Assembly (NCBI GenBank): GCA_948099385.1
Contig: CANUEZ040000117.1
Location: forward strand, 4,140,001-4,204,000
Reading direction: 5' to 3'
DNA: 64,000 nt
Source: Fasciola hepatica
Taxonomy: Eukaryota > Platyhelminthes > Trematoda > Plagiorchiida > Fasciolidae
Part shown: piece by piece, positions 1 through 8,536 of the stretch
Layout of the letters: every line of letters begins with the position of its first letter
Position numbering within the stretch: the stretch's first letter is position 1
Notes under the pieces: model-generated
Databases searched by the model: none
The model's input: only the letters and a program-made list of their open reading frames with translations
What the model was told of the DNA's origin: nothing
Translations under genes and position numbers: made by a program

Positions 1-74
1 GCCCGCAAATTATGATGTAAAATGTCATAATCTGATGGAGAGAGATGAAAAGTGATTGGAGCATACCTGAAGTA

Positions 75-166
75 TATGTACATATGTATGTGTACACATA
101 TATATGTATATATATACATAAATACATTTACATATATTTATATATACATACTTATATACACAGATC
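75..166. repeat. AT-rich TA/TATG microsatellite-like tract
   Basis: Alternating TA, TATG and TACA units make a simple-sequence tract. The short open frame across it is a by-product of the repeat and not a gene. It lies just beyond the 3' end of the CR1-like ORF2 remnant that stops at 217, where this family's untranslated tail would be expected. Confidence 0.7.
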
Positions 167-216
167 GGAGAAATTATTCAGGAAGGCGAGGTAGAGCAAG
201 AAAGCAGATCAATGGC

Positions 217-2106
217 TTAAACGTCGAGGCCCTTCTCGTAAGCTTCACTTTCGGTGAACTTTGAATAGGCGCAAAACAGTTGGGACAGAAAGGAATTTAT
301 CAACAGCATGCACGAATGCTTACTTTGACTGAGAAGATCTGATGTGCAGGGGACGTTTTTCCCAGATTCTGGAGCACGTGAAGAGGAAGAAAGTAGAGCG
401 TAGAACAGTCCTCGAGGATGGCGTGGTAATAGTATACAGTCTATTACGGAGTCAATGTTTAGTACCTGGAGAGAAGCACAACTGGTTGGAGGAATACGAT
501 TGCTTAGTCAGTAGTTTATACAAAAATATTAGGTTCAGCTTGATGCGACAAAGCCACCATGGTTCGGTTTTGTAAGATGAGCATCGTTCCCTGTAGTTTA
601 AGTCTGACGACCAGCCAATAAGTTGCTTCGTGAATCTACTCCGAATACATTCAATGATAATCCTGCCAGATTTTTGCATGCTCGAAAATATTGAGGGACA
701 ATACTCGGGAAGGGGCCTTGCATGTACTTTGTACATGTAAAGACTGCTCTCTCTAAGCTGGAAGGACCTGAACAGAGGATCAAGTCACTTTTTAGCCTCC
801 GCTGTTTGGAAGACGGCATGTTCCGAGAAGTTATATGAGCAGGAATATCTTAAGCCAAGCTCTCTTGCTTAGGGCTGGCTATCAGTGAGTGAACGGCTGA
901 TGGATAAGGAACCAGGAGGAACCTGGCATTTGTAAGTAAGAAAAATACACTTGTCGGCGGAGAATTTCATCGTCCAGGTTGAGCACCATTCTTCAAGAGC
1001 GGCTAAATCAGCGCAGATTTTGGGGAAAGTAGTACTGAGTTTACCGGGCGAAAATGTGTAGGCTATCCTTACGTCGTCCGCGAAAAAAACGGCGTGCCAA
1101 TAGGTATTGTTGGAAACATATCATTTACATGTAGGAGGAAAAGAAGAGGGCCTAAAACACTGCCCTGAATAACACCGCTAGTAACAGGCTTCGGGTTAGG
1201 GGTGTGCCTGGTAATTAAAACAACCTGTGAACGATGGGATAAGTAAAATGACAACCGAGAAAGTGGTGAATTGACAATGCCAAATGATTGTAGCTTTGGT
1301 ACAAGGTGGGAGTGAGTTACACGACCAAATGCCCTAGATAAGTCATGATAAAGAACAACAAAAGATTTCCCACTTTCAGGAGAGTCGGTGACGAGATTCA
1401 GTAAATCATACTGACAAGTCATGCGGGACCTTGAACGGGGGAATCCACGCTGGTCTTAAATAACAGGGTTGATGCTCAATGATTAGCTAATAATATGACC
1501 TTAAACTATCTTTTCCATTATTCTGGATAAGACGGGGATATGGTCTACAGGGCTATAATTGAATATCTCCTGTAAAGATCTCTTTTTGTGAACGGGAACC
1601 ATTACCGAGTGCTTTAAATTAGCAGGTGCGGTGTTACCATTAAGTGAGAGAGTGAAAAGGTTAGGCACAAAAAAGGGAGATCCGGTCCGCCATTGACAAG
1701 AGCAACTAGTGGCAAGCAATCAAGGCCTAATCGAGGGGAGGGTTTGCTATTGGATAGTGGCTTGGAAATGCTCCCATCATTAAAGGATATGGTAGAAAAG
1801 ACAGAGTCAGTAAGTTGTGAAGATGGGGGAGGGGCAACGACAGTAGCTGGAGCCATAGCTGAAGCAAAGAATGCATTGAAGGTTTTGGCTGTACAAGGTG
1901 GGGAGGTGATAGATGAGTTATTATCCAGAATCAGAAGTAAGAAGTTGGCCTTAATATCAGCGTCTCTAGACTTATGCAACATAGATAGAGGTTGCGACTT
2001 GTTGGGATGGCCCAATGTCTTAGTTTCTTGGACACGAAGAAGCATATAATCTTGTCATTGGATAAGTGCGGAGAGGCGGTTTAGACGAATAAAAATTGAG
2101 AAGTCT
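217..2106 (-). pseudogene. Older CR1-like non-LTR retrotransposon, reverse transcriptase and C-terminal part (copy 1)
   Basis: This is a decayed ORF2 of an endonuclease/reverse-transcriptase non-LTR element. Fragments appear in several minus-strand frames. 1614-2045 is the RT N-terminal linker (HPNKSQPLSMLHKSRD). 1069-1422 holds RT core blocks, including a degenerate LSRAFGRV block and GVIQGSVLGPLLFLL. 452-736 holds the C-terminal FTKQL.GWSS..YRERC block. The end reads AYEKGLDV-stop at 217, matching the ends of two other copies in this window. Several frameshifts and stops make it inactive. The 5' side ends exactly at the 11-bp duplication 2096-2106; the missing upstream part continues at 12803 on the far side of a younger insertion. 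The copy itself is visible; the clade (CR1/Jockey superfamily) is inferred from motif style. Confidence 0.85.
2096..2106. repeat. 11-bp target-site duplication, left copy (CR1-like copy A)
   Basis: TTGAGAAGTCT occurs here and at 12792-12802, directly outside the two ends of copy A. Removing one duplicate and copy A rejoins the older element in frame: the IIDFS of the endonuclease side meets the DFSIFIRLN of the RT side, as in the homologous DFSLFMRLT of copy A. This supports a real target-primed insertion. Confidence 0.8.
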
Positions 2107-2117
2107 TCGGGATTATG

Positions 2118-2141
2118 TAATAATAATAATAATAATAATAC
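2118..2141 (-). repeat. (ATT)n tail of CR1-like copy A
   Basis: Eight TAA units on the plus strand, ATT on the element strand, follow the conserved CCGAGAAATAT.CC sequence. ATT tails follow related sequence near 21140, 35253 and 45287, so this is the family's 3' terminus signature. Confidence 0.8.
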
Positions 2142-2345
2142 TGGCATATTTCTCGGCCATGGTCGAGATGCACGCTGTAGAGCACGATCAAGGTGTAACA
2201 CGTTACTCAACAGGCTGAAATATTCACGAATTCTAAATATGAAAGTCGAGAGTATCAGAGATGGAAAAACAAAGCCAGCAACAGTTTGAACGGATCATTC
2301 TGATAATGGTTCGCGCGGCAGTTTTGAACCGGTTTCCAATCCTAG

Positions 2346-2349
2346 CTGG
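2346..2349. repeat. 4-bp target-site duplication (CTGG), left copy
   Basis: CTGG at 2346-2349 and 7160-7163 flanks the two LTRs of the intact Gypsy element. Ty3/Gypsy integrases usually make 4-6 bp duplications, so this fits direct integration rather than recombination between copies. Confidence 0.8.
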
Positions 2350-2696
2350 TGTAAAGATAAGAGCGGGGGCGGCCATATTGGAGGGACTTTTGAACACGCT
2401 CATCTGTTGTCGTTCGTTTGTTGCAGGTGCACCTGTCGGACGTGTGAACTGGACGAAGCCCGGTGAGGAATCTCGGACAAGAAGACCTGCCGCTGTCCCC
2501 GAGGAGTGTAGTGACCCAGACCCGGAGAGAGTTGAATTGTGAAGAACCGCTGTAACTCGTTTCTACTACGTTCGTTTCTGCCCAATACACGTTCATCTCT
2601 TGTACTCTGTGTTCTCTGTTTTGACTGAGCGACGATCACTGGATTATGGCTGATGAGTCTCGTATGTGTCCGTTTCTAGCTAACCGGCCTGTTACA
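2350..2696 (+). repeat. 5' LTR of Gypsy-1
   Basis: 347 bp, beginning TGTAAAGATA and ending GGCCTGTTACA, with a 5-bp terminal inverted repeat TGTAA/TTACA. It should contain the element's promoter and the start of its RNA; no canonical TATA box is obvious. The start codon of the gag-pol ORF lies inside it at 2646, so the last 51 bases of the LTR are coding. Confidence 0.93.
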
Positions 2697-5600
2697 GATT
2701 TGGCACCCACGGCGGGACCGATTTCTGGAGATACGAGTCCGTCCAAACCATTACCCACATTGTCTGGCCCATTCGCATCAGAAATGGTTGAACAAGTTTT
2801 AATGCCCAACAGACGCCGGGAACCTCCGTACCCAGTTCCGGACAAGTTATCTTTGGGAGACGATGCTAGCGTCTGGGAGGCCCAAACGAAACGATATATA
2901 CAGCGTTTTCCGGCCGAGGAACAGGCGGACTTGATACTAACCTTGCTGTCGAAAGAAGTATTTAGCAAACTACTTGACTATGGAATCCCACAAGATGTGA
3001 ACTCCATATTCGCTCGGTTGAAGGAAATTGTGGACAGCCCGGTAGCCCAGGCCGATCGACAGAATGAATTCCATTTACGGACACAGGCCGAGGGAGAAAG
3101 ATTAACGGAATATTTATCGGTACTACGTCGTCTGGCCCGGTTGGGATTCCCAGAGGAAGCCAAGGAGGACCGAGAAAACCGGATCCTGGGCCGATTTTTG
3201 GCTGGGGTGCGAGATCCCATGGCAAAGGTATTCCTTCGACTACAGCCCCCAAAAGACTTGGCCGCCTTGGAATCTACCAGCACCACGCTGGACCAGACAG
3301 GTGGTGGGATGAATATGACAACTCCAGGAATCTTCGCGGTTTCGGCCAAGACGGGGAAACAACCTGCAGTTCGAGACGTAAAGGTCTGTTACTACTGCCA
3401 GAAACCGGGACATATCGCCCGGTACTGTCGACGGAGGATTAATCGCGAAGGTAGGTCAACTTTTCATGCGGGTAATGTCAATAGTTTTCAGTATGATAAA
3501 CGTAGTGGTGCCCTACCTATGATCGAGATTATAATTGGCCGCCACCAAGTCAGGGCTTTGATTGACTCTGGGTCCGTCTACAGTTTAATTAGCGAACAGC
3601 TCGCAAGAAAAGTACCGCGATGCCCACTGTATGACCGTCCGGTGTCGCTTAAAAGTGTGACTGGTACTCCACTGGAGGTGATAGACAGTATAACAACAGA
3701 GCTCCAACTCGGAGTCCATAATTGCCCTCAGGGTTTCTCGGTAGTTCGAAATTTGCCAGTTCCGGTCATTTTGGGGGTTGATTTTTTGAGGTCGACAAGG
3801 TGCACCCTAAATTTTCGAGAAAATTGGCTGCAAACGGGGGGAGATGAAACCCGCATAAAAACACAGGCCGCCTCTGTCACTTTCATGGCGGAGCTAGAGA
3901 AAGAATCTGCATCTGAACAAAGAATCAGTCAGTTGCTACCACCCAAGGTGGAGGGTTTGGAACCACCAGACAGGAGTCGGTTTGAACGGCTGCTCCGCGA
4001 ACATGAGCGAATATTTTCGTGGGATGGAGAACAGCTAGGCAGGACGAAACTGGTACAACACTCCATCGACACTGGTGATGCACGGCCGATAAGACAGGCA
4101 CCACGGCGTGTCCCCGTACATTGCCAAGATCCATTGAGGGAAGCTATAGAACGAATGCTGAAACAAGGGGTAATCAGGCCGTCAACTTCTCCGTGGGCCT
4201 CACCGGTAGTGCTAGTTAAGAAAAAAGATGGATCAATGCGAGTCTGCGTGGATTATCGAAAGCTGAACAGTGTAACCCGAAAGGATTCGTTCCCATTACC
4301 ACGCATTGATGACACGTTGGATGGCCTAGCCGGTTCCCAGTGGTTTTCTACACTGGATCTGGCCTCAGGATATTGGCAGGTCGAGGTAAAACCAGAAGAT
4401 AGAGAAAAGACGGCATTTGTTATTCCCAGCGGCCTATATGAATTCGATACTATGCCGTTCGGACTCACGAACGCCCCGGCCACGTTCCAACGTCTCATGC
4501 AAGTTGTCCTTGCAGGCTTACCCTCCAATACGTGTTTGTTCTATCTAGACGACATAATTATCCCCGGAAAGTCCATCCGAGAACATTTCGATAATTTGAA
4601 GTTGGTTTTCCAGAAGTTAGAATGTGCTGGCTTGCGTCTCAATCCCAAGAAGTGCGTGTTCCTGAAAGACACGATCAAATTCTTAGGCCATACAATTTCT
4701 CGGGCCGGGATAAGTAGCGATCCGGAGAAAGTTTATGCTGTGGAACACTGGCCTACCCCTAGAGATGTAGACGAGGTGAGAGGCTTCCTGGGGCTCGCTT
4801 CTTACTACCGCCGATTTGTACCTGAGTTTTCCGCCGTCGCTGCCCCGTTGACAGAATTAACAAAAAAGGGCAAGCCGTTTGATTGGTCAGAAGGCTGCGC
4901 AAGAGCATTCAATGAACTCAAAAGAAGACTTTGCAGTGCCCCTATTCTAGCCCTACCGGATCTGTCGGACAACGCCGGAAGCTTCATTTTGGACACAGAT
5001 GCAAGTGATACCGCTATTGGAGCAGTCTTGTCTCAACGGTCCTCAAATAACGAAGAGCACGTCATTGCTTATGGAAGCCGTACCTTAAATCGAAGCGAGC
5101 GTAACTACTGTACGACCCGTAAAGAAATGTTAGCTCTGGTGCATTTCACCAAATATTTCCGGCATTATTTACTGGGAAAAGAGTTCCTAGTTCGGACTGA
5201 CCACGCTTCACTCCAGTGGCTGAGGAACTTTAAAAACCCCGAGGGGCAGGTAGCACGGTGGCAAGAGAGGTTACAGGAGTATAATTTTACGTGCGAGCAC
5301 CGGGCCGGCAAAAGACACACAAACGCCGATGCACTATCTCGACGACCTCAATGTGACCATGGGAATTGTCCCAGTTGTACCGAAGCATGGACAATGACAG
5401 TTACGCTGCAACAGTCGAAAAGCGAAATGTGGGGCAAATTACAAGAACAAGATCCAGATATGCAAATTATCTATAGCTATTTGAAGGATGGAAAGGGGCG
5501 GCCATCCCCCGAGATGATGAGAGGATGTAGCTGGGAGACGAGATGTCTGTGGTCCCTCTGGGATAGTTTGCGATTGGAAGAAGGCGTGATTTATCTGCAC

Positions 5601-6800
5601 TCTGGTCCGAATTACATGCGCCGTCTGGTGGTTCCGGAAATGCAGGTAAGCACGTTGCTACAAGAACTCCATACAGAACTGGGACATGTGGGCAAAAGCA
5701 AATTGGAACAAGCTGTGCGACACCGATTTTGGTGGCCCCACCAGCGGCGCGATGTCCGCAATACATGTTTGACATGCAGCTTGTGCGCCCAGATTAAACC
5801 GCCAACGCAACACACTCGAGCACCTCTACAAAGCTTAACCACCGGGTTCCCTAACGAGATAGTGGCAATCGACGCAGTTGGGCCATTTCCAGAGACGGTA
5901 AAAGGAAACCGATATATACTGGTGCTTATTGACCATTTCACCAAATGGTGTGAAGCCATACCAGTACCCCGAATAGATGCACGAACCACTGCCGAAACAA
6001 TCTTTGCAGCCTGGGTATCTCGCTGGGGCGTACCCTATCAGCTCCACTCGGACAGGGGAGCCAACTTCGAAAGCTCATTAGTAAAGGAGCTATGCCGGGT
6101 GTTGGGGTCATCAAAGTCACGCACGACGGCATACCATCCTCAAGGCAACGGAGTAGTTGAGAGAGTTAACCGTACGCTTAAAGGTCTTTTACAAGCCTTT
6201 GTGAACCAGGACAGCACCAGGCATTGGGATGAGGCGATACCGTATTGTTTGCTGTCGTACCGCGCCACGGTGCAAGCATCAACCGGACAAACACCTCATT
6301 TCATGGTAACAGGACGTGAAATGAGAATTCCCGCTGACATGGATCACCCGCACCCGGCACCCGATGGGCTGTTAGCCAGCGATTACGTCATCCAAAGCCG
6401 AGAACGCCTTATTCGCAGCCACCAACTAGCACGTCGACAATTACAAGCTGAACATCGTCGGCAGAAAGAATACTACGACAAGTCCACATACGGCAGTCCG
6501 TTGGAACCAGGCGACCGGGTGTGGCTGCGATCGGACCAGGCTGATCCGGGGCTACCCGCTAAATTCCATCGGGCCTGGAGGGGGCCGTACGAAGTTTACG
6601 AAGTCTTGTCGGCATCCACGTGTTCCATTCGATCACTCAGGGACCCCAATCAAAGGCCATTCACTGTACATCTCGACAGACTAAAGCCAGATACGACTGC
6701 CTCGTTCTCAGGTAACCCTGGGCCAAGGAATGTCGCCGTACAGCTAGAAATACCCGCAGAAGGTGGTTCAGGAAGGGCACTGGGGACAGTGCCTTCGTAA
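2646..6800 (+). CDS. gag-pol: Gag-Pol polyprotein of Gypsy-1 (1384 aa, single ORF)
   Basis: Polyprotein for particle formation, reverse transcription and integration of the element. Approximate residue order: Gag capsid region 60-220; zinc knuckle C-X2-C-X4-H-X4-C at 248-261 (nucleic-acid binding); retropepsin with DSG at 307-309; reverse transcriptase about 470-690 with the catalytic YLDD at 633-636; RNase H from about 775, with D783, E827 and D852 as likely catalytic acids; integrase zinc-binding H1009-X4-H1014 with a C-X2-C at 1044-1047; integrase DD35E acids D1076, D1136 and E1172; and a GPY-type C-terminal motif WRGPY at 1311-1315. Gag and Pol are in one frame with no recoding site. The first 17 codons lie in the 5' LTR and the candidate primer site lies within codons 19-25. 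Later in-frame starts exist at residue 7, also in the LTR, and residue 47. No key residue is missing. Confidence 0.95.
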   Translation: MADESRMCPFLANRPVTDLAPTAGPISGDTSPSKPLPTLSGPFASEMVEQVLMPNRRREPPYPVPDKLSLGDDASVWEAQTKRYIQRFPAEEQADLILTLLSKEVFSKLLDYGIPQDVNSIFARLKEIVDSPVAQADRQNEFHLRTQAEGERLTEYLSVLRRLARLGFPEEAKEDRENRILGRFLAGVRDPMAKVFLRLQPPKDLAALESTSTTLDQTGGGMNMTTPGIFAVSAKTGKQPAVRDVKVCYYCQKPGHIARYCRRRINREGRSTFHAGNVNSFQYDKRSGALPMIEIIIGRHQVRALIDSGSVYSLISEQLARKVPRCPLYDRPVSLKSVTGTPLEVIDSITTELQLGVHNCPQGFSVVRNLPVPVILGVDFLRSTRCTLNFRENWLQTGGDETRIKTQAASVTFMAELEKESASEQRISQLLPPKVEGLEPPDRSRFERLLREHERIFSWDGEQLGRTKLVQHSIDTGDARPIRQAPRRVPVHCQDPLREAIERMLKQGVIRPSTSPWASPVVLVKKKDGSMRVCVDYRKLNSVTRKDSFPLPRIDDTLDGLAGSQWFSTLDLASGYWQVEVKPEDREKTAFVIPSGLYEFDTMPFGLTNAPATFQRLMQVVLAGLPSNTCLFYLDDIIIPGKSIREHFDNLKLVFQKLECAGLRLNPKKCVFLKDTIKFLGHTISRAGISSDPEKVYAVEHWPTPRDVDEVRGFLGLASYYRRFVPEFSAVAAPLTELTKKGKPFDWSEGCARAFNELKRRLCSAPILALPDLSDNAGSFILDTDASDTAIGAVLSQRSSNNEEHVIAYGSRTLNRSERNYCTTRKEMLALVHFTKYFRHYLLGKEFLVRTDHASLQWLRNFKNPEGQVARWQERLQEYNFTCEHRAGKRHTNADALSRRPQCDHGNCPSCTEAWTMTVTLQQSKSEMWGKLQEQDPDMQIIYSYLKDGKGRPSPEMMRGCSWETRCLWSLWDSLRLEEGVIYLHSGPNYMRRLVVPEMQVSTLLQELHTELGHVGKSKLEQAVRHRFWWPHQRRDVRNTCLTCSLCAQIKPPTQHTRAPLQSLTTGFPNEIVAIDAVGPFPETVKGNRYILVLIDHFTKWCEAIPVPRIDARTTAETIFAAWVSRWGVPYQLHSDRGANFESSLVKELCRVLGSSKSRTTAYHPQGNGVVERVNRTLKGLLQAFVNQDSTRHWDEAIPYCLLSYRATVQASTGQTPHFMVTGREMRIPADMDHPHPAPDGLLASDYVIQSRERLIRSHQLARRQLQAEHRRQKEYYDKSTYGSPLEPGDRVWLRSDQADPGLPAKFHRAWRGPYEVYEVLSASTCSIRSLRDPNQRPFTVHLDRLKPDTTASFSGNPGPRNVAVQLEIPAEGGSGRALGTVPS
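2701..2718 (+). promoter_or_regulatory. Candidate primer-binding site of Gypsy-1
   Basis: TGGCACCCACGGCGGGAC starts 4 bases after the 5' LTR. TGG at this place is expected for pairing with a tRNA 3' CCA end. I could not match the complement to a tRNA I know, so the primer is unassigned. The site lies inside the gag ORF, which is unusual. Confidence 0.55.
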
Positions 6801-6810
6801 GAAGGGGGAT
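6799..6810 (+). promoter_or_regulatory. Polypurine tract of Gypsy-1
   Basis: AAGAAGGGGGAT lies 2 bases before the 3' LTR and overlaps the last two bases of the gag-pol stop codon. This is where plus-strand DNA synthesis is primed in LTR retroelements. Confidence 0.8.
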
Positions 6811-6812
6811 AG

Positions 6813-7159
6813 TGTAAAGATAAGAGCGGGGGCGGCCATATTGGAGGGACTTTTGAACACGCTCATCTGTTGTCGTTCGTTTGTTACAGGTGCACCTGTC
6901 GGACGTGTGAACTGGACGAAGCCCGGTGAGGAATCTCGGACAAGAAGACCTGCCGCTGTCCCCGAGGAGTGTAGTGACCCAGACCCGGAGAGAGTTGAAT
7001 TGTGAAGAACCGCTGTAACTCGTTTCTACTACGTTCGTTTCTGCCCAATACACGTTCATCTCTTGTACTCTGTGTTCTCTGTTTTGACTGAGCGACGATC
7101 ACTGGATTATGGCTGATGAGTCTCGTATGTGTCCGTTTCTAGCTAACCGGCCTGTTACA
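6813..7159 (+). repeat. 3' LTR of Gypsy-1
   Basis: 347 bp and identical to the 5' LTR except for one apparent substitution. It carries the same ATG (about 7109), which here opens only about two dozen codons into the flanking CR1-like sequence. The short minus-strand open frames in both LTRs are shadows. Confidence 0.93.
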
Positions 7160-7163
7160 CTGG
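7160..7163. repeat. 4-bp target-site duplication (CTGG), right copy
   Basis: Matches CTGG at 2346-2349 on the other side of Gypsy-1. Confidence 0.8.
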
Positions 7164-8536
7164 GTACTAATGCGCGGTGGAGAAATCGATAAATCGTAAA
7201 CGCAGTGCCAAGGAAGCATTATGAACGAGAATGATGCAAGCCAAGGAAACCGGAGGCCCACTAAGGTTCTGAAGATGGAGTAAATTTTGAGCAACAGGAA
7301 AAAGGGGTAAATTGTAAAGAAGTGTATTCGGGAAAATCAACGCATGCGAAGAGGATGGTGATCCATGAAGGCAATGCAAACCCTGAATGACGGATTTACC
7401 GGAGTTCAATAAACGGAATGAGTTTTGAAGCAGGGGGGCATGAGACCAATTTTGTGAGAGTGAACACTGGTGGATGTGGGAGAAACAGCAGACCATAAAA
7501 AGGTGAGTTTAGATTCAGGATCAGTAACATGTACCATTCTGAAATAAGAAAGCGCAACTGGAGGGTCCTCCAGAAGTGGAGAGTCTATTTCCAGCCCGCT
7601 GCGGGTCGGAGGAAAGATAAACAGTGGTAACGGATAATAAAGTGGGAAATCTCCGCATGGACTTCAGAGTTATTATGCTGTTTCACTGACAAATATATAT
7701 GTATGTGTTGACACATTTGCCTACAGTGTTATTCGGCGTCATTTCTGGTAACGTACGACATCGAGTGCGTAAGGTTCGTCTGGCGGGGCAAAGTATGTGT
7801 CGGTCGATCAGCCGAGTGTGGCTGTATATTAGCGGCATGCGCGTGAACTGGAATTCGTGTTGGTTGCGTTTGAAACGCTGAACGATCTGATAATCAATTA
7901 GGAGTATTTCCTGTTGTGTGGCTTGATTTTGGTCCCAGTTGCTATGGTAGGTTCAACTTGAGTCTCTGTCCGTACGAGTCAGAGTGGCATCCTTGATTAG
8001 CCAGTTTGGCGACTGAGATAGTGGGAGACAACGAACCTGAAATAAAGCGGGATTACAGTCTGGACGTGGTTCCAGCTGTGGGTTATGATAATGTAATAAT
8101 GTATAAAAACGGTTTATTTTGGAGACATCCAAGGCATGCCAAGTGCATGATCAGCTGTTTATAAGCGATGGAATAAACAGACAAAACCCTTAAAGATGTG
8201 GAAATTAACATGACAGGGGTTGAAAAAAGAGCTAAGAATGGGTAGTTAGGTGGGAAAGGAGAGCAGATAAAAAGCGGCAGTCAGGGTGTGCCCTTGCTAT
8301 GGATCAAAGGTTAATAGAGGCATATAAAAACCAGTAAAGGACGAGGCATAAGAGTGACAGAAACTACGGGGTTGGATGAAAGCAAAGTGGTTAAAATTAG
8401 TGGCATTTCAATCTGTTTGGTTCATTAAGGAAATGGCCGTAGGTAGTCTAACGTTGAGAACTCAGTCAGATAGATGAAGCTCTATCGTTGATTGTGCCCT
8501 TAATTAAAGGGAACAGGGTCGGAGAAGGGGTTGGTC
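7164..8536 (-). repeat. Proximal 3' untranslated region of CR1-like copy A
   Basis: Non-coding sequence after the ORF2 stop. About 7164-8110 aligns in reverse complement with 27890-28925. Shared landmarks include ACCCACAGCTGGAACCACGTCCA, CAGTCGCCAAACTGG, CCCCGCCAGACGAACC, CAGTGAAAC.GCATAATAA and CTCTTCGCATGC. A TATATA stretch at about 7691-7699 corresponds to a long (TA)n in the other copy. The part nearest ORF2 (8110-8536) is not clearly shared. Open frames here (for example 7167-7496 minus) are not conserved between copies and are not taken as genes. Confidence 0.75.

Larger units (their letters stand above)
2107..2349 (-). mobile_element. 3' end of CR1-like copy A, beyond the Gypsy insertion
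   Basis: This is the distal part of copy A's long 3' untranslated region, separated from the rest (7160 onward) by the Gypsy element. Its reverse complement matches 28890-29050 joined to 35205-35262 (for example AAACCGGTTCAAAA, GAGTAACG and TCTCGACCA.GGCCGAGAAATAT). A TAA/ATT trinucleotide tail (2118-2141) sits near the end, typical of non-LTR 3' termini. About 11 further bases lie between the tail and the target duplication. Confidence 0.8.
2350..7159 (+). mobile_element. Complete Ty3/Gypsy LTR retrotransposon (Gypsy-1), probably young
   Basis: A 4810-bp element bounded by two 347-bp LTRs, TGTAA...TTACA, with a CTGG target duplication. By eye the LTRs differ at one site (G versus A, at about 2424 and 6887). 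It carries one uninterrupted gag-pol ORF (2646-6800), a candidate primer site just inside the 5' LTR and a purine tract just before the 3' LTR. The Pol order protease-RT-RNase H-integrase defines Ty3/Gypsy. There is no env-like ORF and no chromodomain. It sits inside the 3' untranslated region of CR1-like copy A. An intact ORF plus near-identical LTRs imply recent insertion; current activity is an inference. Confidence 0.95.

Noticed and set aside
52..264. 70-codon plus-strand frame rich in Tyr and Ile
   Set aside because: Translation of the TATA/TATG simple repeat followed by the antisense of an ORF2 end.
2342..2639. Open frames on both strands at 2261-2639 and their copies at 6661-7102
   Set aside because: They are the same LTR read in other frames, repeated because the LTR is repeated; no protein motif.
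2701..2718. Assigning a named tRNA to the Gypsy-1 primer site
   Set aside because: The complement does not match any tRNA 3' end I can recall with confidence; naming one would be a guess.
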